NCBI RefSeq assembly: GCF_030867145.1
Contig: NC_134418.1
Coordinates: 6,754,802-6,818,801, forward strand
Length of the DNA stretch: 64,000 bases
Direction: 5' to 3'
DNA from: Opisthocomus hoazin
Lineage: Eukaryota; Chordata; Aves; Opisthocomiformes; Opisthocomidae
Both the position numbers and the translations under genes were made by a program. The number at the start of each line of letters is the position of its first letter. Position 1 is the first letter of the stretch. The notes under the pieces were generated by a model, which was not told the origin of the DNA, did not search any database, and saw only the letters and a list, made by a program, of their open reading frames with translations. This document shows, in pieces, positions 1-11,650 of this stretch.

Positions 1-865
1 CCAAATTTAAGGTTTCATCTGTCTTAATTTGTAAAGAGTATCAAACGAAACAAAGAAAGGTTTCCAAGGAAGGACTATTTCATCTTGCAGGAGTTTCTCT
101 AAAAGGCTTCATGAACTGTTGCAAACAGAACACTTTTTTCCCTCTAACCCTCAAAATCATCTCCATCGCTTTTCCCCGAATCTCTTACTGCTATTTGTAA
201 AGGGAACAATGTGGGGTTTTGATATGTAAAACTGCACTCCAGAGTAGCTTTGCTGGGAGTATAAATTAAGCTAAACTGGAGGTGCTACATTCCCATCTGC
301 TCCCCTCCATCAGAACCAATTCTCACTGGAATCACAGGAGCCAACTCGAAGTGCTGAACTGGCAAAAATTAACAGTACAGTAAGAAAACACAATTTTCTG
401 CTCAGCTTATGGAGAACGAGCAGTAGGAAGGGATACCTGAGGGGGTGGCAGGTGTGCCACAGCAACAGCTCAGACCATCTTAAAAATGTTGCGGGACCAT
501 GTCACTAGACCCTGACCTGCAAGTTACCACCACACAGAGACAAAAAAAGCTGTGTGCAGCAAAATGAGGCAGGTTTAAGTTCATCCATTCATTCTCAGCA
601 GCAAGAACCAAGATTAATGCACCAACTCCTCAGTTTAGGTTCCATAAAACTGCTCTTGCGCCCAGGCATACCCAAACTGATCTCAGTAGAGGACACAGCA
701 CTAACTGCATAAAAAAGGCACACTGACAAGAAAAAACAAAAAGGCGCTTTATTTTTTAATGTGATCTTCAGAACAACATATATAAAAACTTTCAAGCTGT
801 CAACTGCTTGCGTTCTCCATAAGTGAAAGCTAATATTCTTATTCTTGACAATAAAGAACAACTTC
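1..865. other. Non-coding sequence, probably intron 1 of the left-hand minus-strand gene
   Basis: No exon with plausible splice sites and protein similarity could be recognised. The stretch lies downstream of the exon 1 donor at 2328 on the minus strand, so it is most likely intronic. I see nothing else specific in it. Confidence 0.4.
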
Positions 866-1677
866 ACAGAATCACAGAACGGTCGGGGTTGGAAGGGACC
901 TCTGTGGGTCACCCAGTCCAACCCCCCTGCCAAAGCAGGGTCACCTACAGAAGGCTGCACAGGACCTTGTCCAGGCAGGTCTTGAAGATCTCCACAGAAG
1001 GAGATTCCACAACCCCTCTGGGCAACCTGGGCCAGTGCTCCGTCACCCTCAGAGGGAAGAAGTTCTTCCTCATGTTCAGACAGAACTTCCTCTGCTTCAG
1101 TTTGTGCCCGTTGCCCCTTGTCCTGTCGCTGGACACCACTGAAAAGAGTTTGGCCCCATCCTCCTGACACCCACCCTGCAGATATTTAGAGGCATTTCTA
1201 AGGTCCCCTCTCAGCCTTCTCTTCTCCAGGCTAAACAAGGCCGGCTCCCTCAGCCTTTCCTCGTAGGAGAGATGCTCCAGTCCCCTCACCACCCTTGTAG
1301 CCCTGCGCTGGACTCTCTCCAGTAGCTCCTCATCTTTCTTGAACTGGGGAGCCCAGAACTGGACACAGGACTCCAGATGGGGCCTCACTAGGGCAGAGCA
1401 GAGGGGGAGGAGAACCTCCCTCGACCTGCTGGCCACACTCCTCTTAATGCACACCAGGATGCCATTGGCCTTCTTGGCAGCCAGGGCACACTGCTGGCTC
1501 ATGGTCAACCTGTCATCCACCAGCACTCCCAGGTCCCTCTCCACAGAGCTGCTCTCCAGCAGGTCCGCTCCGAGCCCATGCTGGTGCATGGGGTTGTTCC
1601 TCCCCAGGTGCAGGACCCTGCACTTGCCCTTGTTGAACTTCACCAGGTTCCTCTGCGCCCAACTCTCCAGCCTTGTG
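866..1677 (-). mobile_element. CR1 retrotransposon, 5'-truncated, 3' half of ORF2
   Basis: Read on the minus strand this encodes the C-terminal end of the CR1 ORF2 protein as an open frame of about 230 residues (1643 down to 945). It starts near the FNKGK and VLHLG motifs and passes [25 protein letters not shown] and RGNGHKL. The 3' end is at about 866, where octamer-type CAGAATCACAGA sequence is seen. The endonuclease and the reverse transcriptase core are missing, as in most avian CR1 copies, which are truncated at the 5' end. The uninterrupted frame suggests a fairly young insertion. It lies in intron 1 of the left-hand gene in the same orientation. Confidence 0.93.
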
Positions 1678-2021
1678 TCGAAATCACAGGGACCTCAGGA
1701 GGTCTCCAGCCCAAACCACTGCTGGAAGCGACCAGACCCGACCCTCTGGGCCTCGCCGAGTTTTCAGTATTTCCGGGGATATAAAGCACAGAACAGCTTC
1801 CCTGGGTCCCCACCCCTGCGGCTCCTCCATGCGAAAACTCTTCTGAACTTCTCCATATCGTTTCCTCTCCCTCTCCGCGCCCCGCGCTGCCGTGCCCCCC
1901 CGGGACGCGCCCGCCCTCGCCTCCCCTCGCCTGAGGCCCCGGCGGAGCGGCTGCCGGCCCCGGCGAACCGCGCTCAGGGCCTTCCGCGCCCAGGCCGACC
2001 AGACCCAGCCCCGCCGGCGGG

Positions 2022-2137
2022 CCCAGCCCCGGGGAGAGGCCCCGAGGCCCGGCGAGGGCCAGCCGGGTGCCCCTCGCCCCCAGCCCCGGGGAGAGGCCCC
2101 GAGACCCGGCGAGGGCCAGCCGGGTGCCCCTCGCCCC
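2022..2137. repeat. 57-bp tandem duplication in the CpG island
   Basis: Two adjacent, nearly identical 57-bp GC-rich units each begin with CAGCCCCGGGGAGAGGCCCC (2024 and 2081) and differ by very few bases. They lie about 190 bp inside intron 1 of the left-hand gene. Confidence 0.85.
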
Positions 2138-2328
2138 GGGTGACCTTGCCCCGCCGCAAGCCCGGCCCCTTCCCTTCCCTTCCCCTCCCGCGCCGGGCGG
2201 AGGCGGCCGGGCCCCCTCGGGCCCCGCGGCGAGGGAGGGGGGGGGGGGCAGGCCGCGGCGGAGAGCGGTTGCCAGGCAGGGGGGAGGGCCCCGCGGCGCG
2301 GACGGGATGCTGGCAGCTCGGTACTCAC

Positions 2329-2380
2329 GGCGGAGGAAGCGGCCCAGGAGGCGGGCGGCGGCGCGGCTGCAGCCGGACAT
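2329..2380 (-). CDS. First coding exon of an unidentified gene, possibly a mitochondrial protein
   Basis: The minus-strand ATG at 2380 opens a 17-codon stretch plus one base, MSGCSRAAARLLGRFLR, followed at 2328 by a consensus donor (GTGAGTAC). It sits in a CpG island with CCAAT boxes upstream, so I read it as exon 1 of a real gene; the rest lies beyond the left edge. The peptide has five arginines, alternating alanine and leucine, and no acidic residue, which is typical of a mitochondrial targeting presequence. It resembles the N-terminal part of the succinate-CoA ligase alpha subunit (SUCLG1), which in mammals is on the same chromosome arm as RPIA. Seventeen residues are too few to assign it, so no symbol is given. 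Confidence 0.5.
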
Positions 2381-2690
2381 CGTCCCCGGCGGCAATGACA
2401 GCGGCCCGGCGGCGGATGGCGGCGGCCGGGAGGCCCTGCGCGGCGCCTGAGCACTGCCCAACCCGGCGCGGCGCCGGGCAGCCCCACGCGCCGATTGGTC
2501 CAGTGTGAAGGGCCCTCCTCCCTCTCCCAGCGGCGGCAGCCAATCGAAGGCGAGTCCGGAGGGGCGGGGACGGAAAGAGGCCCGCGGGGCATTGTGGGTG
2601 TGGTAGTCCGCGGAGGGGGCCGCGGGGCGGCGGGCCTGGTGCCGCTGGCGAGGTGAGAGGCGGCCCGAATGGCGCCTGGCGTGGCACATT

Positions 2691-2947
2691 CAGGCCAGAC
2701 CCTGTTCTTGGTGGGTTCCTGCCCGTTAAAACCCACTCTGGTAAGTCAGTAGGTGTCCAGGGAAGGTGGGGAGAAGCCAAAGGGGTTTGCAGGTGGGGCG
2801 GCTTCACGGCCTGCTGTGGCCGTGGGGTATGCGAATACCAGGAAAGCCACATCTTTAAGGGAAAGGCGGTATCTTCTAGCCGATGTATTAACCCACGCTC
2901 AAGTTAGTCGGTCAACGAAATGAAATACGTAACCCCTCCCTACAAAC
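2691..2947. other. Intergenic sequence, no recognised feature
   Basis: The GC-rich island fades here and the sequence runs into a CR1 copy. No supported feature was seen. Confidence 0.4.
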
Positions 2948-3497
2948 AGGTCGAGGGAGGTCCTCCTCCCCCTCTGCTCCGCCCTAGTGAGGCCCCATCT
3001 GGAGTCCTGGGTCCAGTGCTGGGCTCCCCAGTTCAAGAAAGACAAGGAACTACTGGAGAGAGTCCAGCGCAGGGCTACGAGGATGATGAGGGGACTGGAG
3101 CATCTCTCCTATGAGGAAAGGCTGAGGGAGCCAGGCTTGTTGAGCCTGGAGAAGAGAAGGCTGAGAGGGGACCTTAGAAATGCCTCTAAATATCTGCAGG
3201 GTGGGTGTCAGGAGGATGGGGCCAGACTTTTCAGTGGTGCCCAGCGACAGGACAAGGGGCAACGGGCACAAACTGAAGCAGAGGAAGCTCCAGCTGAACA
3301 TGAGGAAGAACTTCTTCCCTCTGAGGGTGACGGAGCACTGGAACAGGCTGCCCAGGGAGGTGGTGGAGTCTCTTTCTCTGGAGATATTCAAAACCTGCCT
3401 GGACAAGGTCCTCTACAGCCTGCTGTAGGTGACCCTGCTTTGGCAGGGGGGTTGGACGAGAGGTCGCTTCCAAGCCCTACCATTCTATGATTCTGTA
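2948..3497 (+). mobile_element. CR1 retrotransposon, 5'-truncated 3' end
   Basis: The plus strand encodes the ORF2 C-terminus ([19 protein letters not shown], then YEERLRE and [11 protein letters not shown]) and ends with the CR1 tail CCATTCTATGATTCTGT at about 3480-3497. The element begins inside ORF2. A one-base change near 3230 shifts the frame, so it cannot encode a product. Confidence 0.92.
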
Positions 3498-6400
3498 AAC
3501 CTGACCTCGTTTGTTATTACTTTGTGTAAAGTGTTGTAGAAAGAGGGCAAAAACCGCATCCCGACGCCGGCAAGCAAGCGCTAAGTAAACACTGAGGAAC
3601 AGGAGGATGACACAAGGAGGACAGAGGCGATGGCCCCTGGAAGAACGACCCAGCTGTAATGGCCAGCTTGATATGTGGCTGTCCTGAGCGCCCGACACTT
3701 TATTGGGACTAAACGAGTTGCGATGAAACAGCTTAAAAAAATGGAGAGGAACTGAGAACCCACTTTCTTGTTCACCACGAACTGTTTACTCACCTGGCTG
3801 ATCCTGGGGCAGGAAAAGGAGTGTATTTGAATGAATCAAACAATACAGTTCTGAAACAGTAATTAGTGTTTTCTTTCATTCCTACAGAGATTATTAACGG
3901 CAGCATTTTCTTCCTGCTAAACTTCAGGGAGCATTTGTTCTGGTTAATGAGCCACAAGAAAGGCTCGGCTCCTTTTTTTTAACAGGGGAGTTTACACAAA
4001 TATTCACAAGAAGAGCATGTCTCAGGGACAGTGATTGTGGGAGAGGCATCTCCAGAGCAAACAGAGGATATGTCTGTACCTGTAGGAAGGGTACAGAAAC
4101 TTGTAGGAAAGTTAGAAAAATCAGGGAAAGCGGTGAAGTCAAATCATTTATTAAAAAATGTGCTATTCTTGCAGCCATGAGTAAACCAACCTTAGGTGTC
4201 ACAAGAAGCCACTGAACTCTACAATGAGGCTTCCCACAACGGTTTTTAAAATGCTTTAACTTCTACACACGAGCTTCAGACACAGGTCAGTTCATCCGCT
4301 GTGCCATCAGCTGCCTCCAGAAACAACACCTGCACGTATCTGTGTGTCTGTGCACAGAGGCATGTGGGAGGGGGGCAAGAAGAGGCAAAGTTTTCCTTTT
4401 GGACAAAAGTAAACATGCAAAGTCATACTCCCTTCATTTCATCCCGATTATTTCATTCACTTCATGTTCCTAAAACAGCGGCCAGAATGAGGCTGTAATA
4501 AATAAATGAAGCAACCAAATATTCAGCTTCTTATAAGGTATATACGGTCCCCTTAGGGGGACATACACGCTGATTTTAGAAGGAACCCGCTCACTACTAA
4601 AAGATTTATACCTGGATCCATTTCCAAATCAATTTTTCTTTGACTTAAGGCTTTCACTAAGGCTCTTGTGGGGATTATAGAATTTGAGTTAGATGCCACT
4701 GTATTACCATTCTGTATACAGGAAGATTTTGCTTTCAGCAGTTTCTCAACAAAATTCTATTTTCAGGAGGGGAAGAGAGTGAAGCTGATCTCGAAAACAC
4801 CACACAAAAGAAATGAATGAGGCTGGATAGCAGAAAACCAAAGGGAACAAGGAGAACCCCAACTGTCTGTAGGTGATGCCCCTCACCTTGGTTCATAGGT
4901 GGCAGTGACAGGCAGGACTGTCCCGCTGCCAGGGCTCAGAGAAGTGTCCCAGTCCTGTCAGCGGGGAGATCGGGAGCTTTTGACCCCAGCTGAGTTGTAC
5001 GGTGGTTTATTCTTTCTCTCCTTCTTATGTTGAGCTATGTAGTGTCAGAAGTCCATCTGCTGGGTACCAAATGCACTTGAAATAACTCAGGCATGAAGTC
5101 AAACAATATGAAAAAATAAGGACAACTGCAATTTTTGAGTGGTTTTAGTAGGATTGTGTAAGATGGAGGTTTGGGTTGTTGGAGTACGGGTTGTTTTTTT
5201 TTCAAATCTCAATAGCAGAAACATCTCTTCAGTCATTTGCATTCAAAAGCTCAGTGCACGTAGAGTCTTTTGAATCTTAATGTTGATGAAAGTCATTGTC
5301 ACCCTAACAGTAATCAAGGTATGGAAACCAGCTCTACAATATATATTGAGAAACTGAGAAATAAATAAACCTATTTTCATTTGTTCTAACACAGTGGTTT
5401 GGTTCCTGTCGGAGAACACTCTGTCCCGCCAACATTCATTTCGCTAATTTAACCAACTGCCTAGAAAGAAACAGTTCAGCCCAGGGAGAAACAGCACAGC
5501 AGTTAGCAACACTCACTTAGCGATGACGGATTGCCTTCCAAAGTTCAGGACACACCCAGTTCTAGTGGGATAGCCAAAGGATTAAGAAAGATTTTGGGAT
5601 TTAATCTAAGAACAATAATTTTCAACCACTGTAGAAAGCCCAAAGGCCAAGTAAGGGGTGGGGTCACTCCCTAACGCATTTTTAAATAAGCGACTTCATT
5701 TTAAGAGCAACACAGTTCCTGGAGCTGAACCTCATGAAAATCACACACCCAGGGACAAACTGAATTCTAGTGAAAACGTTTTTCTTGCTTACTCATAGTT
5801 GGGCTTTAATCCTGTTTGAAAGCAGATCTTCCATTAAACACATGACTCTGCCTCGTATCCCTCTGCAGAGGACCTGCCATTCTGCTAGTAAAAAGCCCAA
5901 AGGAATACGTGTTAGTGTTTACCTACCTGGGAGCTGCAGCCACAGCAGAAGACAAAAACACTCTGTCTGCTAACATTGTCCCTTTTGTAGATTTTTAGAT
6001 GAAAGGGAGGATCACTGCATGCACAAAATGCAACTTCTTTTGGTACGGCCTTAAAACTAAAACGTTTCTGTTTTCTTCTTTTAGATACTGCCCAGGCAGC
6101 TGAGGGACAGGGGTGTGCTGCTTGGCCGGCTGCACGCTGCCTCTGGGTCATCACTGACACCACTCCAGCTGTCCCAGCCTTGGTTTCTTCTCCATAAGAG
6201 CAGTCATTGCTAATGCTTTGTTTACTTGCATCATCAGCCAAAAATGCACAATGCAAATAAGTCACCAGCCGCTTAAATGTCTGGATTTGCTAGCACTAAG
6301 AGCAGTAAAAACACTTTGGACATCCAGGTTTTTCAGGGCGTCCTGTTTACACCCCAGAGTCCAGGTTTGATATTACACTGCAGAATAAAAACTGACCGCA

Positions 6401-6914
6401 CTGCAGGCACTGGCACTTGGAAACCCCAAGCTGTAGTTGTCACCTGCATGAGCCCCTGTGTCTCTCTTCTCCACGGGGCCTTGATGGATGCAGCAAGTGC
6501 CTGCCAGTCTGAGCCTTCCTCCTCCAAACGAGGAACTCATCCATTAACTCGCACAGCATCCTCTTTTCCATATGCACATTTCCACGTGTGAATCCATGTA
6601 TCTCTGCTTCTGGGTTTCCTACTGACCTTGGTCTTGCTGCAGACACCCTAGGACACATGTTTGAACTGCAGGTCCATTCACTCGCTTGCGGACTGGCATC
6701 TAGCGCAGCCTGCGCTGCCCTGCAGCACCCTGTCCTGCTTCCTTCTGCCTCTCCAGGAATGCCTGGGTTTCCCCTAAGCCCTGTATCTCATTAGCCGGTC
6801 CTCTGCAGAGGTCTCAGACATCCTAGGGCACCCCACATAGCACTGGACACCTATATTTACACACCTAATACGAGTCTTCGCTGTCGGAACATGATGCAGC
6901 TAAGGCTGAAATTC
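3498..6914. other. Intergenic sequence without recognisable genes
   Basis: About 3.4 kb of mixed-composition sequence. The short open frames have no recognisable similarity and no promoter or splice context. No repeat family was identified. Confidence 0.4.
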
Positions 6915-7117
6915 AGAATCACAGAATCACAGAATCACAGAATGGTAGGGGTTGGAAGGGACCTCTGTGGGTCACCCAGTCCAACCCCCCTGCCGAAGCA
7001 GGGTCACCTACAGCAGGCTCCACAGGACCTTGTCCAGGGGGGTCTTGAATACCTCCAGAGAAGGAGAATCCACAACCCCTCTGGGCAGCCTGTTCCAGTG
7101 CTCCATCACCCTCAGAG
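6915..7117 (-). mobile_element. CR1 3'-end fragment
   Basis: The fragment opens with three ACAGAATC octamer-type units and continues with GGTTGGAAGGGACCTCTGTG, the reverse complement of the CR1 3' end. It stops abruptly at CACCCTCAGAG. Only about 200 bp of the 3' terminus is present. Confidence 0.92.
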
Positions 7118-7176
7118 TCCCTTCAGGTCCAGATCTCCGTCATCTCAGAGACCCTTCAGATCCAGATTCACCCCCC
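7118..7176. repeat. Imperfect tandem duplication of about 31 bp next to the CR1 fragment
   Basis: Two neighbouring units share TCAGAG(A/T)CCCTTCAG(G/A)TCCAGAT. They follow immediately on the CR1 truncation point. Confidence 0.5.
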
Positions 7177-7312
7177 CAAAGGTGTCTGCATGGCAGGTAT
7201 GTCCGTGTGTGCCGTCCCAGCTCTCCCACTGCCGATGGTGGAAACCTGCTTGGCGCAGCTGATATCGGGCAGAAAGATTTAGGGCACAGTAATGCTTAGG
7301 TCCTAGTGACAT

Positions 7313-7821
7313 TGTTTAACTTCAGGCCTGACTACTTTGTATAAACAATGCCTGCCTTGCCAACAATTATGCCCTTGTAGAGGAGCTAACGGACTGATAA
7401 AAGGGGAACAACCAGCCCAGAAGGCACCGAAAGCTGGATGACTGCGGAAGAAGCATGAAGTTAACAAAGACCAAGGGTACCTAGCAAAAAGGTAAAGGCG
7501 GTAGGGGGAGGTTGCGACCACCGACTCAATGCAGAACCAAAAAGACTGCACCCCCCCCAGCCTGCGAGCATGCGTAGTTAAGTAAGGACGGAGCATACCT
7601 CTAAGATAAGCGTGCAATGAACCAATCAGCATGTGACAGGTAATTTCTTTGTGTTTGTAAGAGTCTATATTCCTTGTGACCCTGCTAAGCGGGGTGCTAG
7701 CTTGTGGAATGATCACCTAGCACCCGCATCTGCGCAAATACACAATAAAGACAACACCTCTGCTCTGTGCATATATTGGCGTAGTGCACACCGGGTAAAC
7801 GGTCCCACTTTTGGGAAAACA
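7313..7821 (+). mobile_element. Probable solo LTR of an endogenous retrovirus
   Basis: The roughly 510-bp block has the layout of a retroviral LTR. It starts TGTTT and ends AAACA, giving short inverted termini. It has a CCAAT box at 7622-7626, a TATA-like TCTATAT at about 7664-7670, and a polyadenylation signal AATAAA at 7744-7749, 80 bp after the TATA box. A G/T-rich segment and a U5-like end (GGTCCCACTTTTGGG) follow. No primer-binding site or gag/pol reading frame follows, so it looks like a solo LTR left by recombination. I could not find a clear target-site duplication, so the exact ends are uncertain. Confidence 0.55.
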
Positions 7822-10450
7822 CAGCCAGCAGAGACAAGAGAGCAGTTCACGGGCTGTCTATAGGTGTCCGCTGCAAGGAGAGGGTTGAACTGCTTGCTTG
7901 GAGCCCTTCCAGTGCTGGACAATCTCCACCGGCTGCAACAAGAGATTAAAAACCCACCCACATGGAGGCAGCGCACGGTGGGTACGCCTGCGGGAGGTGG
8001 CTGAAGCTGGACCTGACTCCCGCCCCAAAGGATTTTGAGGGCAGAGAACTGCGTTGCTAAGTAAGAGAGGCAGGGACAGGCAGGCTACCGCAGCAGTTGG
8101 GGAAAGGTTCAGTTCCAAGCTTGTGAAATAATGGGGCCTGCAGACCACGCGGAGCAGTCGGTTGTAGCATGCAACTGAGAGTATGGTTGCTTTGCTTGAA
8201 AAAAAACCTTTAACACTTTTTTACACCCCACGGTCATGACAAATGATTTGGAGCTCTGCTGCTGCTTTGCCAGAGAGTGACAATGTGAAATGATCACCCG
8301 GAGAATCCCGCTGCCAGCGTGTATCGCAGGGTGTTTGCTGTTCATGTTTACCTTTGCTCAGCCGGAGGGTAAATGCTGCCACCGGTTTCTTAGGGATTTG
8401 AGCCTTGCATTTGACTGACAGCTTCAGCAGACACTGTTTCCATAGCTGGCCCATCAATATATTCATGTCTCTGTTAAATGGTATCGTAAGAGAGCAGTAG
8501 AAAGCAGGACGCCGCTGCCGTTGCTCCGGTCCAGTAGTCCCTCCTGCCATCTTTTCCTGTAACATTGATTTGTGTGTGGATGCCTGCAGGATTCCATCAA
8601 TCTCTTGCCACTTCCCAAAAAGGAAGCTCAGAACTGAAACAAGCTGCTTGCACCCCAGGGTCTTCAGCGTTTGCTACAGCACAACTTCCCGGGAATATGA
8701 AGTGCCTGGACTGTCAGCACTGATGTCTGAGCTGAAGAAAATGCTGGCCAGCAACGTCATGCTCCTGTAGACCTCTCCATAACGGGACGTGCACCCTCAT
8801 CATGGCATAAAGACAGCAAACCTCCAAGTTTTCAAAATAGCAATTGCATATTAAATGGGAAGTAAGAAGTGGCAGTTCCTTTCTGTGCAGCCAGGCTAAA
8901 AGGTCTCCTTGGGGCTCTGTCCAAGACTGGGCTGAAGTTTTGGTGCCAGCAAGTGACCTGCTCCATCATTTCCCTCCTGGCTTCTCACTGCCCTGGGACC
9001 GCAGCCCCCTGTGCCACAAACTTTGTGGTGAGCTTCATACCAGGGAGAAATCCTTTGGGAAGACGGAAGGAGTCACACACTTGGTCGGTATGCTAAACCC
9101 AGGCATATTAAAGAACGTATGGTTGTATTCTGCTGAGCAGCTGTACAAACAACACGGCTGGTAGAGCCACAAAATGGACTTTGTGGGCAGATATTTAACG
9201 GCATCAAATATACCCCAGGCTTCCTACTCAGAATCAGTAACAGGTTTGTCTCTTGGTGCTGGCCAGAGGTAAAAGACATCCCTCTGACAAATGCAGGTTG
9301 CAGGGGGGAGGGTTTATCAGGAAGGCCATGCTTCGAGGGAAAGCCTGTGTTTAGGGGACTGCTAACGCAGGGGCAAGCTCTGCAGCTGGTTTAGCCCTTA
9401 CTCACGTCAGCAATGACTCTGGACCTGCGCTGCTGGCTCCAGCTGGTGTTTGATCGCTGTCTCCCCTTCTTACCCTCACTGAAACAACCCTGCAACTTGA
9501 AATCCTCATGCATCTTGTCAGCTTTAGTGGCAGCATCACCTCCTGTCACTGGAAGTCAAGAATGTGCAAAGGAATAAGTCTTTTTCCCCGATCTCTCTGG
9601 ATCAACGCAGGGACTCTAGCGTGAAGCTAAACCCTGACCTCACCTGTATCCAGCTTCCAGCAGCGAAGGGTGCTGACACTTCTAAAAACAGACTAGTTTG
9701 GGGGTTTCTAAACTTTAATTTACAGGTTGTAAGCAAAAATAATCCCAGCATCTCAGCCCTGGGAGAGTCACCAGGAGCAGCTGGACCACTGCTCTCCTTT
9801 CCTTTCAAAAGAGCACAGAGAAGATCAGAGGCGAGGATTCTCTCTGGAGGGATTAGCCCCACTTGTGCTTTAACCTGCTTTATTTTTTCTCTACAGACTG
9901 TGATTTTGCAGTAAGAGAGTTTCAGCTGAGAGCATCAGCTAAGGAATTACTTAGAAATGGGCTTACTGGGATGGTGTAACTCCAGATAACAGAGATAAGG
10001 ACCAGTTGAGAGTTTAATTCACAGCGGGGAGGGAAAGGGGGGTGTTGGTGGTGTCATCTGGCTTGCTCCTTTTCTGCGCAATTCCCATACTGCTTTCAGC
10101 AAACAAATTTTATATTCTGTTCTCTGCTTCTGAAACATCATGCCAACTTTTGTGGTATTGCTATTAGTAGAGTTATTTTAGGGTTTTTTTCAGTATTAGT
10201 AGTGCCAAACGAAAATAAATAAGCAGACAAACACTACCCCTTTCTTTCCTAAGCAGTGCCATGGCTTGGTGTTTCTCAAGAGCTTGACATTTCCATGGTG
10301 CTTCACAAACGGGAGGGGCATATTTCAGCTTGGCACCAATCGGAGTCACAACATCAACATCAGAAGCGCTTTAGGGAGAAGTCCTCAAGCATGGACACTG
10401 AGCCTGTACCCGCAGCCCACCAGCCCCAGACTGACCCAGTCAGGTCCATC
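7822..10450. other. Intergenic sequence without recognisable genes
   Basis: About 2.6 kb. Open frames are short and unrelated to known proteins; no repeat family was recognised. Confidence 0.4.
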
Positions 10451-11650
10451 ACCGTGGATGTTGTCTACCTAGACTTCAGCAAGGCTTTCAACACAGTCTC
10501 CCATAACATCCTCCTAGGGAAGCTCAGGAAGTGTGGGCTGGATGAGTGGTCGGTGAGGTGGATTGAGAACTGGCTGAATGGCAGAACTCAGAGGGTTGTC
10601 ATCAGCGGCGCTGAGTCTAGTTGGAGGCCGGTAACTAGTGGTGTCCCTCAGGGGTCAGTACTGGGCCCAGTCTTGTTTAACTTCTTCATCAACGACCTGG
10701 ATGAAGAGTTAGAATGTACCCTCAGCAAGTTTGCTGATGACACCAAACTGGGAGGTGTGGTAGACACACCAGAAGGCTGTGCTGCCATTCAGTGTGACCT
10801 CGACAGGCTGGAAAGTTGGAGAGGAACCTGATGAGGTTCAACAAGGGCAGGGTCCTGCACCTGGGGAGGAACAACCCCATGCACCAGTACAAGCTTGGGG
10901 TGGACCTGCTGGTAAGCAGCTGTGCGGAGAGGGACCTGGGTGTCCTAGTGGACAACAGGTTGACCATGAGCCAGCAGTGTGCCCTGGCTGCCAAGAAGGC
11001 CAGTGGCATCCTGGGGTGCATTAGGAAGAGTGTGGCCAGCAGGTCGAGGGAGGTTCTCTTTCCCCTCTACACTGCCCTAGTGAGGCCTCATCTGGAGTAC
11101 TGTGTCCAGTTCTGGGCTCCCCAGTTCAAGAAAGATGAAGAGCTACTGGAGATAGTCCAGCGGAGGGCTACAAGGATGATGAGGGGACTGGAACATCTCT
11201 CCTACGAGGAGAGGCTGAAGGAGCTGGGCTTGTTCAGCCTCAAGAAGAGAAGGCTGAGAGGGGACCTTATAAATGCTTACAAATACCTGAAGGGTGGGTG
11301 TCAGGAGGATGGGGCCAAACTCTTTTCAGTGGTGCCCAGCGAAAGGACAAGGGGCAACGGGCACAAACTGAGGCACAGGAAGTTCTGTCTGAACATGAGG
11401 AAGAACTTCTTCCCTCTGAGGGTGACGGAGCACTGGAACAGGCTGCCCAGGGAGATGGTGAAGTCTCCTTCTCTGGAGATATTCAAGCCCTGCCTGGACA
11501 AGGTCCTCTGCAGCCTGCTGTAGGTGACCCTGCTTCGGCGGGAGGGTTGGACTAGATGACCCACAGAGGTCCCTTCCAACCCCGACCATTCTGTGATTCT
11601 GTGATTCTGTGATTCTGCGATTCTGCGATTCTGTGATTCTGTGATTCTGC
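10451..11650 (+). mobile_element. CR1 retrotransposon with reverse transcriptase domain, one frameshift
   Basis: This is the longest recent CR1 copy in the window. The first frame (up to 10,831) encodes the reverse transcriptase core: [13 protein letters not shown] (motif A), [20 protein letters not shown] (motif B) and FADD (catalytic motif C). A small deletion near 10,820, after LDRLESW, moves the reading to another frame, which runs open for 235 codons to 11,523 (ERNLMRF to DKVLCSLL). The 3' end carries about seven ATTCTGTG/ATTCTGCG units (11,589-11,650). The endonuclease and ORF1 are absent, so the copy is 5'-truncated and dead, but it has few lesions. Confidence 0.96.

Larger units (their letters stand above)
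1850..2690. promoter_or_regulatory. CpG-rich promoter island of the left-hand gene
   Basis: The stretch is dense in GC and CpG and surrounds a credible first coding exon. Upstream of the minus-strand ATG (2380) are two CCAAT boxes: ATTGG at 2494-2498 and CCAAT at 2540-2544. A sequence similar to the SBS (ZNF143-type) element, ACTACC...CCCACAATGCC when read on the minus strand, spans 2589-2607. These fit a TATA-less housekeeping promoter. Whether it also fires to the right is unknown. Confidence 0.75.

Noticed and set aside
820-1170. Open frames on the strand opposite to CR1 copies (also at 7.0, 25.8, 29.3, 30.2, 32.5 and 35.5 kb)
   Set aside because: They are antisense or shifted-frame shadows of CR1 ORF2 and recur at every copy.
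2645-2660. Possible plus-strand splice donor (GCGAG|GTGAGA) at 2652/2653 suggesting a divergent transcript
   Set aside because: One donor-like hexamer in GC-rich sequence is weak evidence; no downstream exon was recognised.
1339-2852. Open frames of 175-389 codons on both strands at the left CpG island
   Set aside because: The GC-rich composition removes stop codons, the peptides are low-complexity Pro/Arg/Gly, and they run from CR1 into promoter sequence. Only the short exon at 2329-2380 has a credible start and donor.
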